A stretch of DNA of 64,000 nt from Bacillota bacterium (GTDB lineage Bacteria > Bacillota > Clostridia > Acetivibrionales > DSM-1351). The stretch is from assembly GCA_023400235.1 (NCBI GenBank), contig JAEXFI010000024.1, forward strand, positions 62,001 through 126,000, given 5' to 3'. A program made the translations under genes and the position numbers. Positions 50,889 through 60,866 of the stretch are shown here, one piece after another. The notes beneath the pieces were generated by a model that did not search any database, had not been told where the DNA came from, and saw only the letters and a program-made list of their open reading frames with translations. The first letter of the stretch is position 1, and each line of letters begins with the position of its first letter.

Positions 50889-51329
50889 CTACCTTGCAAG
50901 TATTTCACATCTTCTAACACCCTCGATCTTGCTTATCTCACCCATCATATTCTGTATATCCTCCTTCATTTCAAAGGTCTCAATTGATATGGTGACATCA
51001 GCAAGGCCGTTGATGGGTATATTCTGATTTATGGTCAGAATATTCGCATTAGCGGCAGCTATTTTATTTATAATACTGGATAGTATTCCGGAAAAATCCT
51101 CTACTACGAAAAAGAGGGTTATTACCTTTCCTCTGGACGTTTCATAAAAGGGGAAAACGTAGTCCTTGTATTTATAGAAAGCACTTCTGCTTATTCCCAC
51201 TTCCTTAACAGCATCATTGACGGTTTTAATCCTGCCGGTACTAAGGATTTTTTTAACTTCTATGACTTTACCAAAAACCTCCGGCAAGATAACAGAATCA
51301 ACTAGAAAAAAAACTGATTCCTGCTTCAT
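50889..51329 (-). CDS. pheB: ACT-domain protein PheB
   Basis: 146 residues. The first 65 form a helix-turn-helix-like part (VNDAVKEVGISRSAFYKYKDYV), and the rest is an ACT domain (VVEDFSGILSSIINKIAAANANILTINQN, core DFSGILSSIINKIAAANANI). PheB is often next to hom; it is annotated as a putative regulator or chorismate mutase-like protein without proof. ATG at 51329 after AGGAGG. Confidence 0.88.
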   Translation of the reverse strand: MKQESVFFLVDSVILPEVFGKVIEVKKILSTGRIKTVNDAVKEVGISRSAFYKYKDYVFPFYETSRGKVITLFFVVEDFSGILSSIINKIAAANANILTINQNIPINGLADVTISIETFEMKEDIQNMMGEISKIEGVRRCEILAR

Positions 51330-51421
51330 TAAGTCCTCCTGTCCACCCAATGCGTACAATTGTATTTCCTTGGTGTAATATTAGCACAATTTTTCATTTA
51401 TTGCAATACATATTGAAACAC

Positions 51422-51456
51422 AAAAAAGAGCATCAACCCATTGGGATTAATGCTCC
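51422..51456 (-). terminator. Terminator of thrC
   Basis: GAGCATTAATCCC and GGGTTGATGCTC (one mismatch or G-U) around ATTG-type loop, six T residues after it on the minus strand. It would separate thrC from pheB-hom. Confidence 0.8.
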
Positions 51457-51475
51457 AAAAAAATTCTTAAAACCC

Positions 51476-52975
51476 CTATATATTAAGGGCCTCCCTTACC
51501 TTGTCAATCATTTGGATGGGCGCGCAGATTTCCCTGTGCAGAACAGGTTTTTTATCCAGCTCCTTTAAAGGAGCTGGTATTGTGAGTCCGGACTTTTCTG
51601 AAAGCACCGAAAGCAAGTCAAACTCATTCTTCCCGTTTACCGCTTCCTCCCCTGCAATGGCTTTTACAACACTTTCATTGAACTTGAACGGGCTGGCGGT
51701 GGAAACAATCACAGCCTTAGTAACATCGCTGGTGGATATGACATACTTGTCATAAACATCCACCGCAACTGCCGTATGAGTATCCAGTACGTAACCGGTC
51801 TCGGAGTATACGCTCTCAATTGTCTTTAAAGTATCCGAGTCATTTGAGTAGCCTGCCCAGAAAACACTTTGAATCTTCTTTTTAGTCTCCTGGTCTACTC
51901 CATAGGCCCCTTCATTTTTCAGCTTGTTCATCCAACCAGCCACCTGCTCCGAGCTGCCCTCGGTAACCAAATACAATAATCTCTCCAAATTGCTGGAAAT
52001 AAGTATGTCCATAGAAGGTGACAAAGTCTTTTTAAACTCCCTGTTCCTGTCATAAATACCTGTATTGATAAAATCCGTAAGTACGTTGTTGTCGTTTGAA
52101 GCACAGACCAGCTTGTTTACCGGCAGCCCCATCTGCATGGCATAGTAGGCGGCAAGTATATTTCCAAAATTTCCAGTGGGCACAACAAAGTTGATTTTTT
52201 CTCCTGCCTCTATCTCTTTATTTTTCAGCATGTCAGCATAGGCGGAAAAATAATATACAATCTGGGGGACAAGCCTGCCCCAGTTGATGGAATTTGCAGA
52301 TGAAAACTTATAACCGTTGTCGTGCAGAAGTGCCGCAACGTCTTCATCACTGAATATTCTTTTTACACCGTTCTGTGCATCGTCAAAATTACCGTTTACG
52401 GCTATGGAATATACATTGCTGCCTTCCTGGGTTATCATCTGCATTTTTTGCACCTGGCTTACGCCTTCACTGGGATAAAAGACAATGATCCTTGTGCCGC
52501 TTACATCCTTAAAGCCTTCAAGAGCCGCTTTGCCTGTATCTCCCGAGGTTGCCACCAATATGACTATTTCTTCCTTTTCTCCGGTCTTTTTCAAGGCACT
52601 AACAAGAAAATGCGGGAGTATTTGAAGGGCCATATCCTTAAAAGCACTGGTAGGACCATGCCAAAGCTCCAATACATTCACCGAGTCGTAGAGCTTATGA
52701 AGGGGTGCAATAGCTTCCGAGCCAAATTTTTGAGCTGTATATGCCTGATTTACGCAATCTGTTAATTCGCTGAGAGTATAATCATCCAGATAACCTTCAA
52801 GAATCTTTAAAGCTCTTTCCTGATAAGTCATCTCACTCATTTTCTGTATCTGTTCCTTGTCAAAATGAACTGTCTTTTCAGGTACAAAAAGACCTCCGTC
52901 AGCCGCAAGCCCTCTCTTTATCGCTTCTGCCGAGCTGACATTTGAACTCTTCCCTCTGGTGCTTCTATATAACAT
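51476..52975 (-). CDS. thrC: Threonine synthase
   Basis: 499 residues, the long clostridial form. LYRSTRGKSSNVS at the start, WHGPTSAFKDMALQILPHF with the PLP Lys (TSAFKDMAL), SGDTGKAALEGF, SVAVNGNFDDAQ-like SIAVNGNFDDAQNGVKR and VPTGNFGNILAAYYA phosphate loop. It makes threonine from homoserine phosphate; thrB is not in the window. ATG at 52975 after AGGAGG. Confidence 0.97.
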   Translation of the reverse strand: MLYRSTRGKSSNVSSAEAIKRGLAADGGLFVPEKTVHFDKEQIQKMSEMTYQERALKILEGYLDDYTLSELTDCVNQAYTAQKFGSEAIAPLHKLYDSVNVLELWHGPTSAFKDMALQILPHFLVSALKKTGEKEEIVILVATSGDTGKAALEGFKDVSGTRIIVFYPSEGVSQVQKMQMITQEGSNVYSIAVNGNFDDAQNGVKRIFSDEDVAALLHDNGYKFSSANSINWGRLVPQIVYYFSAYADMLKNKEIEAGEKINFVVPTGNFGNILAAYYAMQMGLPVNKLVCASNDNNVLTDFINTGIYDRNREFKKTLSPSMDILISSNLERLLYLVTEGSSEQVAGWMNKLKNEGAYGVDQETKKKIQSVFWAGYSNDSDTLKTIESVYSETGYVLDTHTAVAVDVYDKYVISTSDVTKAVIVSTASPFKFNESVVKAIAGEEAVNGKNEFDLLSVLSEKSGLTIPAPLKELDKKPVLHREICAPIQMIDKVREALNI

Positions 52976-53116
52976 TTCTACCTCCTGCAAGGTGAACCCG
53001 GTATCAGCGGTTCAAACTTCTATCAAAAAAATTAATAATTCCCTGTTTCATTAAACCTTATGATATAATAAATGCTCAAAAAATGCAAATCCAATGCTGA
53101 ATTTGAGCAAAATAAC

Positions 53117-55105
53117 TTACATCTTAAACTGTGACATGAGGTAGTGTAGTTTCTGTGCGCTGTTCTGAGTATTTTCTGCCTGTTTTGTAACAAGCTCAGT
53201 CATATTAGCTATATCAGAAGTCTTTTGTGCAATATTCTCTGTCCCCTCGGCACCCTCACCTGCGGCTCTTGTCACATCTCCGATTGCCTTGCTTATATCC
53301 TGTACGGAAGCCAGAAGCTCCTGGGAGGTGGCGCTGAAATCCATTACCAGTTCGTTAATCATGGAGGCATCCTTACTGTATTGCTCCCCGGTGGCAACCA
53401 TCCTTCTATAGTCGTTGCTGACCCGGCTCTCAATAAACTCCAGAACCTGACCGGAATTTGATTTCAGGTTTTCCACCGCTTCGATCACGGTTCTTGTAAC
53501 CTCCTGAATTCTGACCACTGTGTGCTTTGAATCATCCGCCAGCTTTCTTATTTCATCGGCAACCACGGCAAAACCTTTTCCTGCTTCTCCTGCCCTGGCA
53601 GCTTCTATGGCAGCATTTAACGCCAAAAGATTTGTCTGGGAGGTAATATCCAGAATTCCATCAGTCAAGGTGCTTATTTCTGCAACTGCATTTGACTTTT
53701 CTATTGCTTCTCTCAGCTTTTCGTTTACAGCCACTCCAATCTCCTGGGCTGCAGCCTGAGAGGTTCTGGCTGTGGCCTTCAGCTCTTCTGCTCTTTCACT
53801 TATTTCTGCGGCAGTTTTTGCACCCTCCTGAGCCTTTGCTGCAATTTCACCTACTGCATTTTCTATCTGACAGGTGGAGGCAGTCATTTCCTGGGAGGAG
53901 GCGGCCGTTTCCTCCATACCTGCCGAAAGCTCCTCGGTTGTGGCTGAAACGTCCTCAACATTGGAATTAAGCCTGTCAATATTCCCTGCAATCTCATTTA
54001 CATCCGACTCAACAGTTTTTGTAACCTCCAGCACTGATTTAAAGGATAGGCGGATATTTTGGGTAAAGGCGTTAAAGGACTTTGCCATATCACCTATTTC
54101 ATCTCTGGCTTTTGTTTCAAAGTTTATGGTCAGATCTTTATTTTTTCCTGCAGCTTCTATGGCATCCCTGAACTTTTTAACCGGCCTTGTTACGGAATGC
54201 GCAACGAGGAAGGCCAAGAGTACCACAACCAGGAGGGTAATAATTGAAATAAGGTAGTAATTGTTTCTCAGGCCCAATATATCCTTAAAGACCACAGCAT
54301 TATCCGCCTCCAGCGCAAATATCCAATTTGTACTGGGTATTCTGGTATATTCAATCATCTTTCCAACGCCATTAACTGTAAAATCTATCCGACCCGTGGT
54401 TCCGCTTTTGATTTTTTCTGCCAGTTCCTTATACCGGGTACTCTCCTTAAAGTCGGTATTTATCAGCTCCTTATCGGCATGTGCAAGTATTATGCCGTTG
54501 GCATCAACCAGAAAGCCATGACCTATACCACCCAATTCCAGTTCGTTTACCATATCCGTCAAGGTATCCAGAAGGATATCCTCTGAGACAACTCCATAGA
54601 GCTTCCCCTCCTTATCCAATAATGGGTAGCCAATGGATACGGCATATTTATCCGTAACCTTGTCAAGATAGGGATCTGAAAAATACAGCCCCTTTTCAGG
54701 ATTTGCCTTCACACCCTGGTACCAGCCGCGTGTTCTTGGATCGTAGCCCTCATCCGGCACCCAGCCCGACCCGTCAATAAACCTTCCATCCTCTAAACCT
54801 ACATATATATCTGATATGTTTTTTGCGTTTGTTTCAGCCTTTAAGGCTTGAAGATGCGCTGCCGTGATATCTTCTTTGGTTTCTGCCTTGTTCAGTACAA
54901 GACCTATGGTTTCTACAACCTTTGCATTCTCATTAATCCAACCGTTCAACTGGCTGGCAACTCCCAAGGAAGTTGCTGCGAGCTTGTCATGTATATCCCG
55001 TTCTGCCTGATTCTTTATAAAAGAATAACCCAGTAATGCTACCGGTATAAACGATATGACTGCAACTGCCACAAAAAAAGATATAAGTTTTGCCTTAAGT
55101 TTCAT
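53117..55105 (-). CDS. Methyl-accepting chemotaxis protein with dCache sensor
   Basis: 662 residues. TM1 about 8-28; a double Cache sensor (about 40-285) with [30 protein letters not shown] and [12 protein letters not shown]2 about 288-308; HAMP about 310-365; signalling coiled coil with the conserved hairpin near [45 protein letters not shown] (core [20 protein letters not shown]). It relays ligand binding to CheA. GGGGG precedes the ATG. The R-x-W-Y, Y-x-D and later Asp fit the amino-acid-type Cache motif. Confidence 0.93.
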   Translation of the reverse strand: [662 protein letters not shown]

Positions 55106-55271
55106 AAGTAAACCCCCATTTTAATACGCATATTTTATCGCCATTGACAAAATGCGAGCTTTTTCTACATGTTTTTTAAATTAAATATACTATGTGAGTT
55201 ATTTTTTTGTCAATCAAAATCTGGCAGACAGTCTATTTTAGTTACTTATGCCCTTTTATGAACAAACCGGC

Positions 55272-56345
55272 CTACCTCCACCCCCAGTTTTTTTTACGCA
55301 TATTAATAAGTAGCTTCTGGGTTGCAATTTTACCCTGCTGGTACAAGAACTGCATGTTTTCGGGACTGATGTCAAAATCCAGGAAAGAAATGCTTCCTGT
55401 GTTAATGTGGGCGATATTGTCTATATTATATGAGTTTTTAGGTACTCCGGTATCGTGTGAGGAGGATAGCAGCTTCTTCAGCAGGTTTTCTGCCTGCTGC
55501 AGTTCTTTGGGCTCCTTGCCCTCAAGCTTAAGGCCTATAATATTGGACTGGGCGCTGTCTATCAGCCAGACAGGGAAGTTGTCAAGAACCCCTCCATCTA
55601 TTATAAAATGCTGCTTCATATAATAGTTCTCTTTTTTCATAAGAACGCAAGGCCTGAATACAAACGGTACGGAAGTGCTCATTCTCACTGCCCTTGCCAC
55701 CTCAAACTTGTCAGGGTCAATATTGTACAGGGCAATATCGTCCGGCAGGACAATTACTTTCCCGGTATTGGCATCTACCGCCGTCATCCTGACCTTATAG
55801 CCTCTTGGATTTACCTTGTCTGCAATTCCTCCCCTGAAATCACTGAAGGTGTGTATACCTTTATTGGCCAGCAGCTGCCTTATCCACCTTTCCAGCAGTT
55901 CACCGTCCAGGAAGGCATTTTCCTGGCTGAAGGCAATAAGGTTGCTCAGGAAGTTCCCTCTGATTCCCCTGAAATCCTCCTTATATCTTTTCATGTTTTG
56001 CAGCTCGGGATAATCCTGCATATATAACAGGGCTTCTATATCACTGTCGCTGACGGCACTTCTCTCCTCCATGAGCTTTCTGATTCTCACTGCAATCGAA
56101 GAATTAAGGCAGTCGCCCCCCCTTATTTTTAATATGCTGAAATCAAATTCCCTTAGAATCCTTATAAGCTCTCTTGAGGTATAGCCTGCACCAATAAGCG
56201 CTCCAATCATGGCGCCGGCTGAAACTCCCGCTATATTGCCAAAATACCTGTATCTCTTTTCCAACTCCTCATAGGCTCCCACAAAGGCAATTCCCTTAAT
56301 GCCCCCACCGCTGAGTACAAGATTTAACGCATTATTAATTTCCAT
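55272..56345 (-). CDS. Patatin-like phospholipase
   Basis: 357 residues. Oxyanion loop LVLSGGGIKGIAFVGAYEEL, nucleophile elbow GVSAGAMIGALIGAG (Ser in GxSAG) and the catalytic Asp in IIDGGVLDNFPVWL are complete, so it should be an active lipid acyl hydrolase. Bacterial patatins often act on host or own membrane lipids. No signal peptide is seen. GGGG precedes the ATG. It is divergent from motA. Confidence 0.92.
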   Translation of the reverse strand: MEINNALNLVLSGGGIKGIAFVGAYEELEKRYRYFGNIAGVSAGAMIGALIGAGYTSRELIRILREFDFSILKIRGGDCLNSSIAVRIRKLMEERSAVSDSDIEALLYMQDYPELQNMKRYKEDFRGIRGNFLSNLIAFSQENAFLDGELLERWIRQLLANKGIHTFSDFRGGIADKVNPRGYKVRMTAVDANTGKVIVLPDDIALYNIDPDKFEVARAVRMSTSVPFVFRPCVLMKKENYYMKQHFIIDGGVLDNFPVWLIDSAQSNIIGLKLEGKEPKELQQAENLLKKLLSSSHDTGVPKNSYNIDNIAHINTGSISFLDFDISPENMQFLYQQGKIATQKLLINMRKKNWGWR

Positions 56346-56597
56346 ATGAAATTCCCCGAAATTATTCTTTCTAAAGTATATATATTACTGTTTTGAAATA
56401 AATAGTATATTTAACCTCTACCGCAATCAAATGGAAAATTATATTTTGCATAAAAGTTGAAAAAAGGGTTTCAAATCTTTACGGCTCATGGTAGAATTCT
56501 AGTGATGAAACTCTTTTTTTCTGCTTAATCTACCATTTCTTGTAAGCAGTTGCCGAAATGTTCAAAAATATTACATATTTATTTTATGAGGTGCTAA

Positions 56598-57395
56598 ATG
56601 GATATATTTTTATTAATTGGAGTTGTTGTTGGTTTCCTGGCGGTAGTGGTGGGAATGTTCGTCAAGGGGGCTGATGTTGCAGTACTTTTAAATCCTGCTG
56701 CAGCCATAATCATTATTATTGGAACCATAGCCGCCGTTATGAATTCCTTTCCCCGAAAGGAATTTTTTAAGATACCAAAGATTTTAGGTGTTTTGTTCAG
56801 AGAAAAGAAAAGAGAAAACCCGGCGGAGATGATTGAAAAAATCGCCGAACTTTCTCAGACAGCAAGAAAAGACGGTCTGCTGTCTCTTGAATCTGTGATT
56901 CAGAATATTGACAACAAGTTTTTGAAAAAGGGCCTTGGCATGGTAATAGACGGAATCGAGCAGGAATATATTACCGAGGTTTTAAACAGTGAGATAGACA
57001 GTATGGAGGACCGTCACAGAGCGGGGGCAAGCATTTTTTCGACAGCAGGCGGTGCGGCGCCGACACTGGGAGTTCTGGGAGCGGTTATCGGCCTCATTGG
57101 TGCCCTTGGAAACCTCAATGATACGGAAAAACTTGGCCATATGATTGCAGCAGCCTTTGTTGCCACACTCTATGGTATATTTTTCGGTTATGTAATCTGC
57201 CATCCTTTTTCTTCAAGATTAAAGCGTAAATCGCATGAAGAAATAAATACAATGCGTATAATGCTCGAAGGCATACTGTCCATTCAAGCAGGGGAAAATC
57301 CCAAAAGCATTATTTTGAAGCTGTCAGGGATGCTTGAACCCAAAGAAAGGGCCCTCCTGGAGCAGAAAACTGAAAATGCTGGAAAGGCAGGATAA
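56598..57395 (+). CDS. motA: Flagellar motor stator protein MotA
   Basis: 265 residues. Four membrane helices (about 3-22, 33-50, 147-170, 182-202), a large cytoplasmic loop between the second and third, and AGASIFSTAGGAAPTLGVLGAVIGLIGAL-type core (GGAAPTLGVLGAVIGLIGAL). With MotB it forms the ion channel that turns the flagellum. GAGGTG precedes the ATG; the motB ATG is 3 bp after its stop codon. Confidence 0.96.
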   Translation: MDIFLLIGVVVGFLAVVVGMFVKGADVAVLLNPAAAIIIIIGTIAAVMNSFPRKEFFKIPKILGVLFREKKRENPAEMIEKIAELSQTARKDGLLSLESVIQNIDNKFLKKGLGMVIDGIEQEYITEVLNSEIDSMEDRHRAGASIFSTAGGAAPTLGVLGAVIGLIGALGNLNDTEKLGHMIAAAFVATLYGIFFGYVICHPFSSRLKRKSHEEINTMRIMLEGILSIQAGENPKSIILKLSGMLEPKERALLEQKTENAGKAG

Positions 57396-57398
57396 CAT

Positions 57399-58124
57399 AT
57401 GTCAAAAAAAAAGGTACATCATGAGGAACACGTTGATGAAACCTGGCTTATACCTTATGCAGACATGCTTACTCTGCTGCTGGCTCTTTTCATAGTAATG
57501 TTTGCAATGGGCCAGGTGGATCAAGCAAAATTTAAAAAAGTCAGTGATCAGTTCAACGTTATTTTTTCCGGAGGCTCCGGTGTAATGGAAAAAGAAGGCA
57601 CCTCCCTGATCCCCATGGAGGACCTTCCCTCCCTTAATAAGCAGGAAGCCGACATAATGGAGCAAATAAAAGAGGATATCGAAAAGGAAATCAAGGGCAA
57701 CGGCTATTCCGACAAGGTCAGTATTACTTTAAACGACGAGGGTCTGGGAATCTCCATTCAGGATGTGGTGCTGTTCAATTCAGGGAAGGCAGACGTGCTG
57801 CCCGGAGTTCATGACATGCTGCTGCATGTGTCGGACATTGTGAAAAATCTGGATAACGACATAAAGGTTGTGGGACATACGGACGATATTCCCATCAACA
57901 CTCCTCAATTCAGGTCAAATTGGGATTTGAGCGCCATAAGGGCTATTAATGTAATGAATTTTTTTATTGACAACGGTGGTCTGAAACCCGAGAGGTTCTC
58001 CATACAGGGCTTTGGTCAATACTCCCCAAAGTATGACAACTCAACTTTGGAGGGAAAGTCGAAAAACCGACGAGTGGAGATTGTAGTTGTACGTAAGTAC
58101 CCCTTGGAGCAGGAAGTGAAATAA
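57399..58124 (+). CDS. motB: Flagellar motor stator protein MotB
   Basis: 241 residues. One helix (about 17-40) with the ion-carrying Asp22 in IPYADMLTLLLALF, a plug region, and a C-terminal OmpA-like peptidoglycan-binding domain (VVLFNSGKADVLPGVHDML, VVGHTDDIPIN, SNWDLSAIRAINVM, NRRVEIVV). Together with MotA it anchors the stator to the wall. Confidence 0.96.
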   Translation: MSKKKVHHEEHVDETWLIPYADMLTLLLALFIVMFAMGQVDQAKFKKVSDQFNVIFSGGSGVMEKEGTSLIPMEDLPSLNKQEADIMEQIKEDIEKEIKGNGYSDKVSITLNDEGLGISIQDVVLFNSGKADVLPGVHDMLLHVSDIVKNLDNDIKVVGHTDDIPINTPQFRSNWDLSAIRAINVMNFFIDNGGLKPERFSIQGFGQYSPKYDNSTLEGKSKNRRVEIVVVRKYPLEQEVK

Positions 58125-58162
58125 TATACATAAGCTGTAAGGCGTATGTATTCAGAAGTTCC

Positions 58163-58190
58163 GCGTAGCTAAAAGCTACGCCCTTTTTTT
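58163..58190 (+). terminator. Terminator of motAB
   Basis: GCGTAGCT-AAA-AGCTACGC, a perfect 8-bp stem followed by seven T residues. Confidence 0.92.
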
Positions 58191-58332
58191 GTTTTCTGGA
58201 AATGGGTAAATCTTTTACATCATTCTGCTTATGAGGACTGCAAACAAAAAACAAGCGTATCTCTCCTTGTGAGTGGAAACGATAGCTTGCTTTCAGACAC
58301 TTTATTTGGCAGCAGCCCATAAACAACTGTTG

Positions 58333-59469
58333 CTATTTAATGGAACTCAGCCTGCTTTTGGCACTTTTTACATAGGAGGACTTAGGATACTGGTTTATAA
58401 GCTTTTCATAAGCCTCAGCTCCTTTTTGCTTATCACCCTGCTGAACATAACTTTTGCCAAGTATATAAAGAGCTTTATCTCCGAAGGACCACTTGTCTCC
58501 AAGTTTAAAGACCTTTTCCAGCTTCTCTATGGCCTCCTGGTACTTTTTGCTGTTATACAGGGTGTTTCCCTGGGTCGTGAGCAAGGTTGCAGCCCGTAAG
58601 TCAACATCCTTTTTCAGTGAGTCATATCTTTTTTTCAAGTCTGTATTTAATTCTTCAACAGGTATTGTACTCAGTTTGTCAGAGGCTTCTATATATTTTT
58701 TCTGACTGCTTAAGGAAGACACCTGGGACAGGTCTGCCGACAGCTTATGCTGCTTTAGCTGCAGGTTTGCGGCGTCAAGCTGTTTTTGAAGCTCCTGGTT
58801 CTCAGCCAGAACCCTGTCATAATCCACATTTGCAACAGTATTTCCAGCAGGCTCATTATCAATGGGAGCCTTTCCTGAACCTCTTGCCGCCATGGCAAAA
58901 AATATGACTGCCGCTATCAGGCACACTACTCCAAACAGGTTAAAGGCCAGTGCCACCGAGGGCTTTTTAAGCTGATCTCCAAGCTTTTTCAGGAGAATAT
59001 ATTCCTCCCGTACTTCCGCTCCTCCACTGTGTTCCTCCTTTTTACCCGTTTCTTTTCTGGCAGTGGCGGGCTTTTTTTGCCGTTCGTTACTTTTAACAAG
59101 CCTTGAGCTCTTTTTCAAAAGTCCGCTCTCTCCAGAGGTTACAAAATTCAGGTAATCCGCGGCCTTCAGCACGGTGTTTTCTCCCTGGACGACCTTTCCA
59201 AACAGCTCCTGCGCCTTATCCAACTGATTGGTATAGGCATAGCACAGACCCAGCAAATTGACGGCCTCATAAAAATCAGGATTTACAGCGATGACTCTCT
59301 TAAGTTCGATCATTGCAATATCCTCGCTGCCGGTCTTAAGGTATTCAATAGCCTTATTATACGCTTTTACAGAATCAATTATTTTTTCGGATACCTGGTT
59401 TTCCTGAGAAAATCTTTCTATATCTATAGGTGTAAAACTTTTGATTTCCTGATTAATATCCATGAACAT
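58333..59469 (-). CDS. TPR protein with one membrane helix
   Basis: About 378 residues. The N-terminal part has TPR units (YNKAIEYLKTGSEDIAMIEL, NLLGLCYAYTNQLDKAQELF), then a basic linker (ERQKKPATARKETGKK), one membrane helix (about 180-198), a coiled coil (ELQKQLDAANLQLKQHKLSA) and a second TPR block at the C-terminus (YNSKKYQEAIEKLEKVF, YEKLINQYPKSSYVKSAKS). Such proteins act as scaffolds. Start is uncertain: ATGs at 59475, 59469 and 59463; I use 59469, nine bases after GGGAG. Confidence 0.75.
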   Translation of the reverse strand: MFMDINQEIKSFTPIDIERFSQENQVSEKIIDSVKAYNKAIEYLKTGSEDIAMIELKRVIAVNPDFYEAVNLLGLCYAYTNQLDKAQELFGKVVQGENTVLKAADYLNFVTSGESGLLKKSSRLVKSNERQKKPATARKETGKKEEHSGGAEVREEYILLKKLGDQLKKPSVALAFNLFGVVCLIAAVIFFAMAARGSGKAPIDNEPAGNTVANVDYDRVLAENQELQKQLDAANLQLKQHKLSADLSQVSSLSSQKKYIEASDKLSTIPVEELNTDLKKRYDSLKKDVDLRAATLLTTQGNTLYNSKKYQEAIEKLEKVFKLGDKWSFGDKALYILGKSYVQQGDKQKGAEAYEKLINQYPKSSYVKSAKSRLSSIK

Positions 59470-59499
59470 TAACATCGGCTCCCTTCAAATATAAAACTT

Positions 59500-60771
59500 T
59501 TATTTGAAAATATCTCTTATCTGGCCAATCATATACAGCGAACCAAAAGCGCATATCACACTGTTTGGGCCGGCATTTTCCAGGGCCATTTTCAAGCCAT
59601 TTTTTAAATTAATTCCATCTTTAACGTATGAATAACTATTTAGTTTTTGCGCCAGTTCACCTGAAGGTAAGGCTCTTGGGTTGTCCGGAGTTACAGTGAT
59701 TATGAGACTGGCCTTTGGAGCCATGAGCGCCATTATACCAGCATAGTCCTTGTCCCCTAAAAAGCCTACAATAAATATCTTCTCCATATGATGAAAATAC
59801 TTGTCCAGCGCTGCATTCAGTGATTGTGCTCCTTCCAGGTTATGGGCCCCGTCTATTAAAATCACAGGTCCGGTATTTATTATTTCCAGCCTTCCCGGCC
59901 AAACTGTTTTTGCCAAGCCGTTTCTGATATTATTATTCTCAATTTTATAACCTTTATTTATGAGCATTTCGCAGGTATCCACGGCCACTGCTGCATTGTA
60001 AAGCTGATGCTCACCCAACAGCCCGATCTGAAGGTTGTGATAGTCCTTGTAATCGAACATCTGACCCTCCAGCCCGAATTCCCTGACATGCAGGGTTCCC
60101 AGTCCCACCTCATGCAGGTCTGCCTCCTGCTCAACGCATACCTCTTCAAAAACCTTCCGCACCTCCAGAGGTTGCGGATAAATCACAACGGTTCCGTGTT
60201 TCTTGATGATGCCCGCTTTTTGATAGGCTATCAGAGGCAACGTATTTCCCAGTATATCCGTATGATCCAGGCTTATGGTGGTAATGACAGCAACCTCCGG
60301 AGTATCAATGGCGTTGGTGGAATCATATCTTCCTCCCAGCCCCACCTCCAGCACAACCATATCACACTTCTGTCTGTAATAATATTCAAATGCCACTGCA
60401 GTAACTATCTCAAACTCAGTAGGGTGCTCCCTGCCGGCTTCCAGCATCAAGAGAATCTTTTCTTTCACAAAGGAAACAATTTCAGACAATATATCAGGCT
60501 CAATTTCCCTGTTATCAACTTTGATTCTTTCTGTAAATCTCTGTATATAAGGTGATGTGAAAACTCCTGTCCTGTATCCCGAATCCATTAATATGTGGCT
60601 TATAAATGCAGATGTTGAGCCTTTTCCATTAGTGCCTGCCACATGTATGAACTTCAGCTTTTTTTGAGGATTTCCCATCAAATCCAACAGCATCGTTATA
60701 CTTTCCAAACCCAGCTTGCTTCCAAACTTTAATGTGCCATGAATATACTCCATGGCTTCCTGATAATTCAT
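59500..60771 (-). CDS. folC: Folylpolyglutamate synthase/dihydrofolate synthase
   Basis: 423 residues of the Mur-ligase-like fold. FIHVAGTNGKGSTSAFISHIL (core HVAGTNGKGSTSAF) is the P-loop, TSPYIQRFTERI the folate loop, VLEVGLGGRYDSTNAID the Mg site, LIDGAHNLEGAQSL and FGSLYMIGQI the C-terminal domain. It adds glutamate to folates. GGAGG precedes the ATG. Confidence 0.95.
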   Translation of the reverse strand: MNYQEAMEYIHGTLKFGSKLGLESITMLLDLMGNPQKKLKFIHVAGTNGKGSTSAFISHILMDSGYRTGVFTSPYIQRFTERIKVDNREIEPDILSEIVSFVKEKILLMLEAGREHPTEFEIVTAVAFEYYYRQKCDMVVLEVGLGGRYDSTNAIDTPEVAVITTISLDHTDILGNTLPLIAYQKAGIIKKHGTVVIYPQPLEVRKVFEEVCVEQEADLHEVGLGTLHVREFGLEGQMFDYKDYHNLQIGLLGEHQLYNAAVAVDTCEMLINKGYKIENNNIRNGLAKTVWPGRLEIINTGPVILIDGAHNLEGAQSLNAALDKYFHHMEKIFIVGFLGDKDYAGIMALMAPKASLIITVTPDNPRALPSGELAQKLNSYSYVKDGINLKNGLKMALENAGPNSVICAFGSLYMIGQIRDIFK

Positions 60772-60866
60772 TTTCTACGGCTTCCTCCAAATTGTTAAAA
60801 AGAGTGACCTTCCTTAGCTTCATGTACAAATAAACAATATCAGTTTTTGCCAATACAGTCAATTAC

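Noticed and set aside
56500..56560. SigD (flagellar) promoter for motA
   Set aside because: A GCCGAAAT -10-like string occurs but no -35 at 14-16 bp; not supported.
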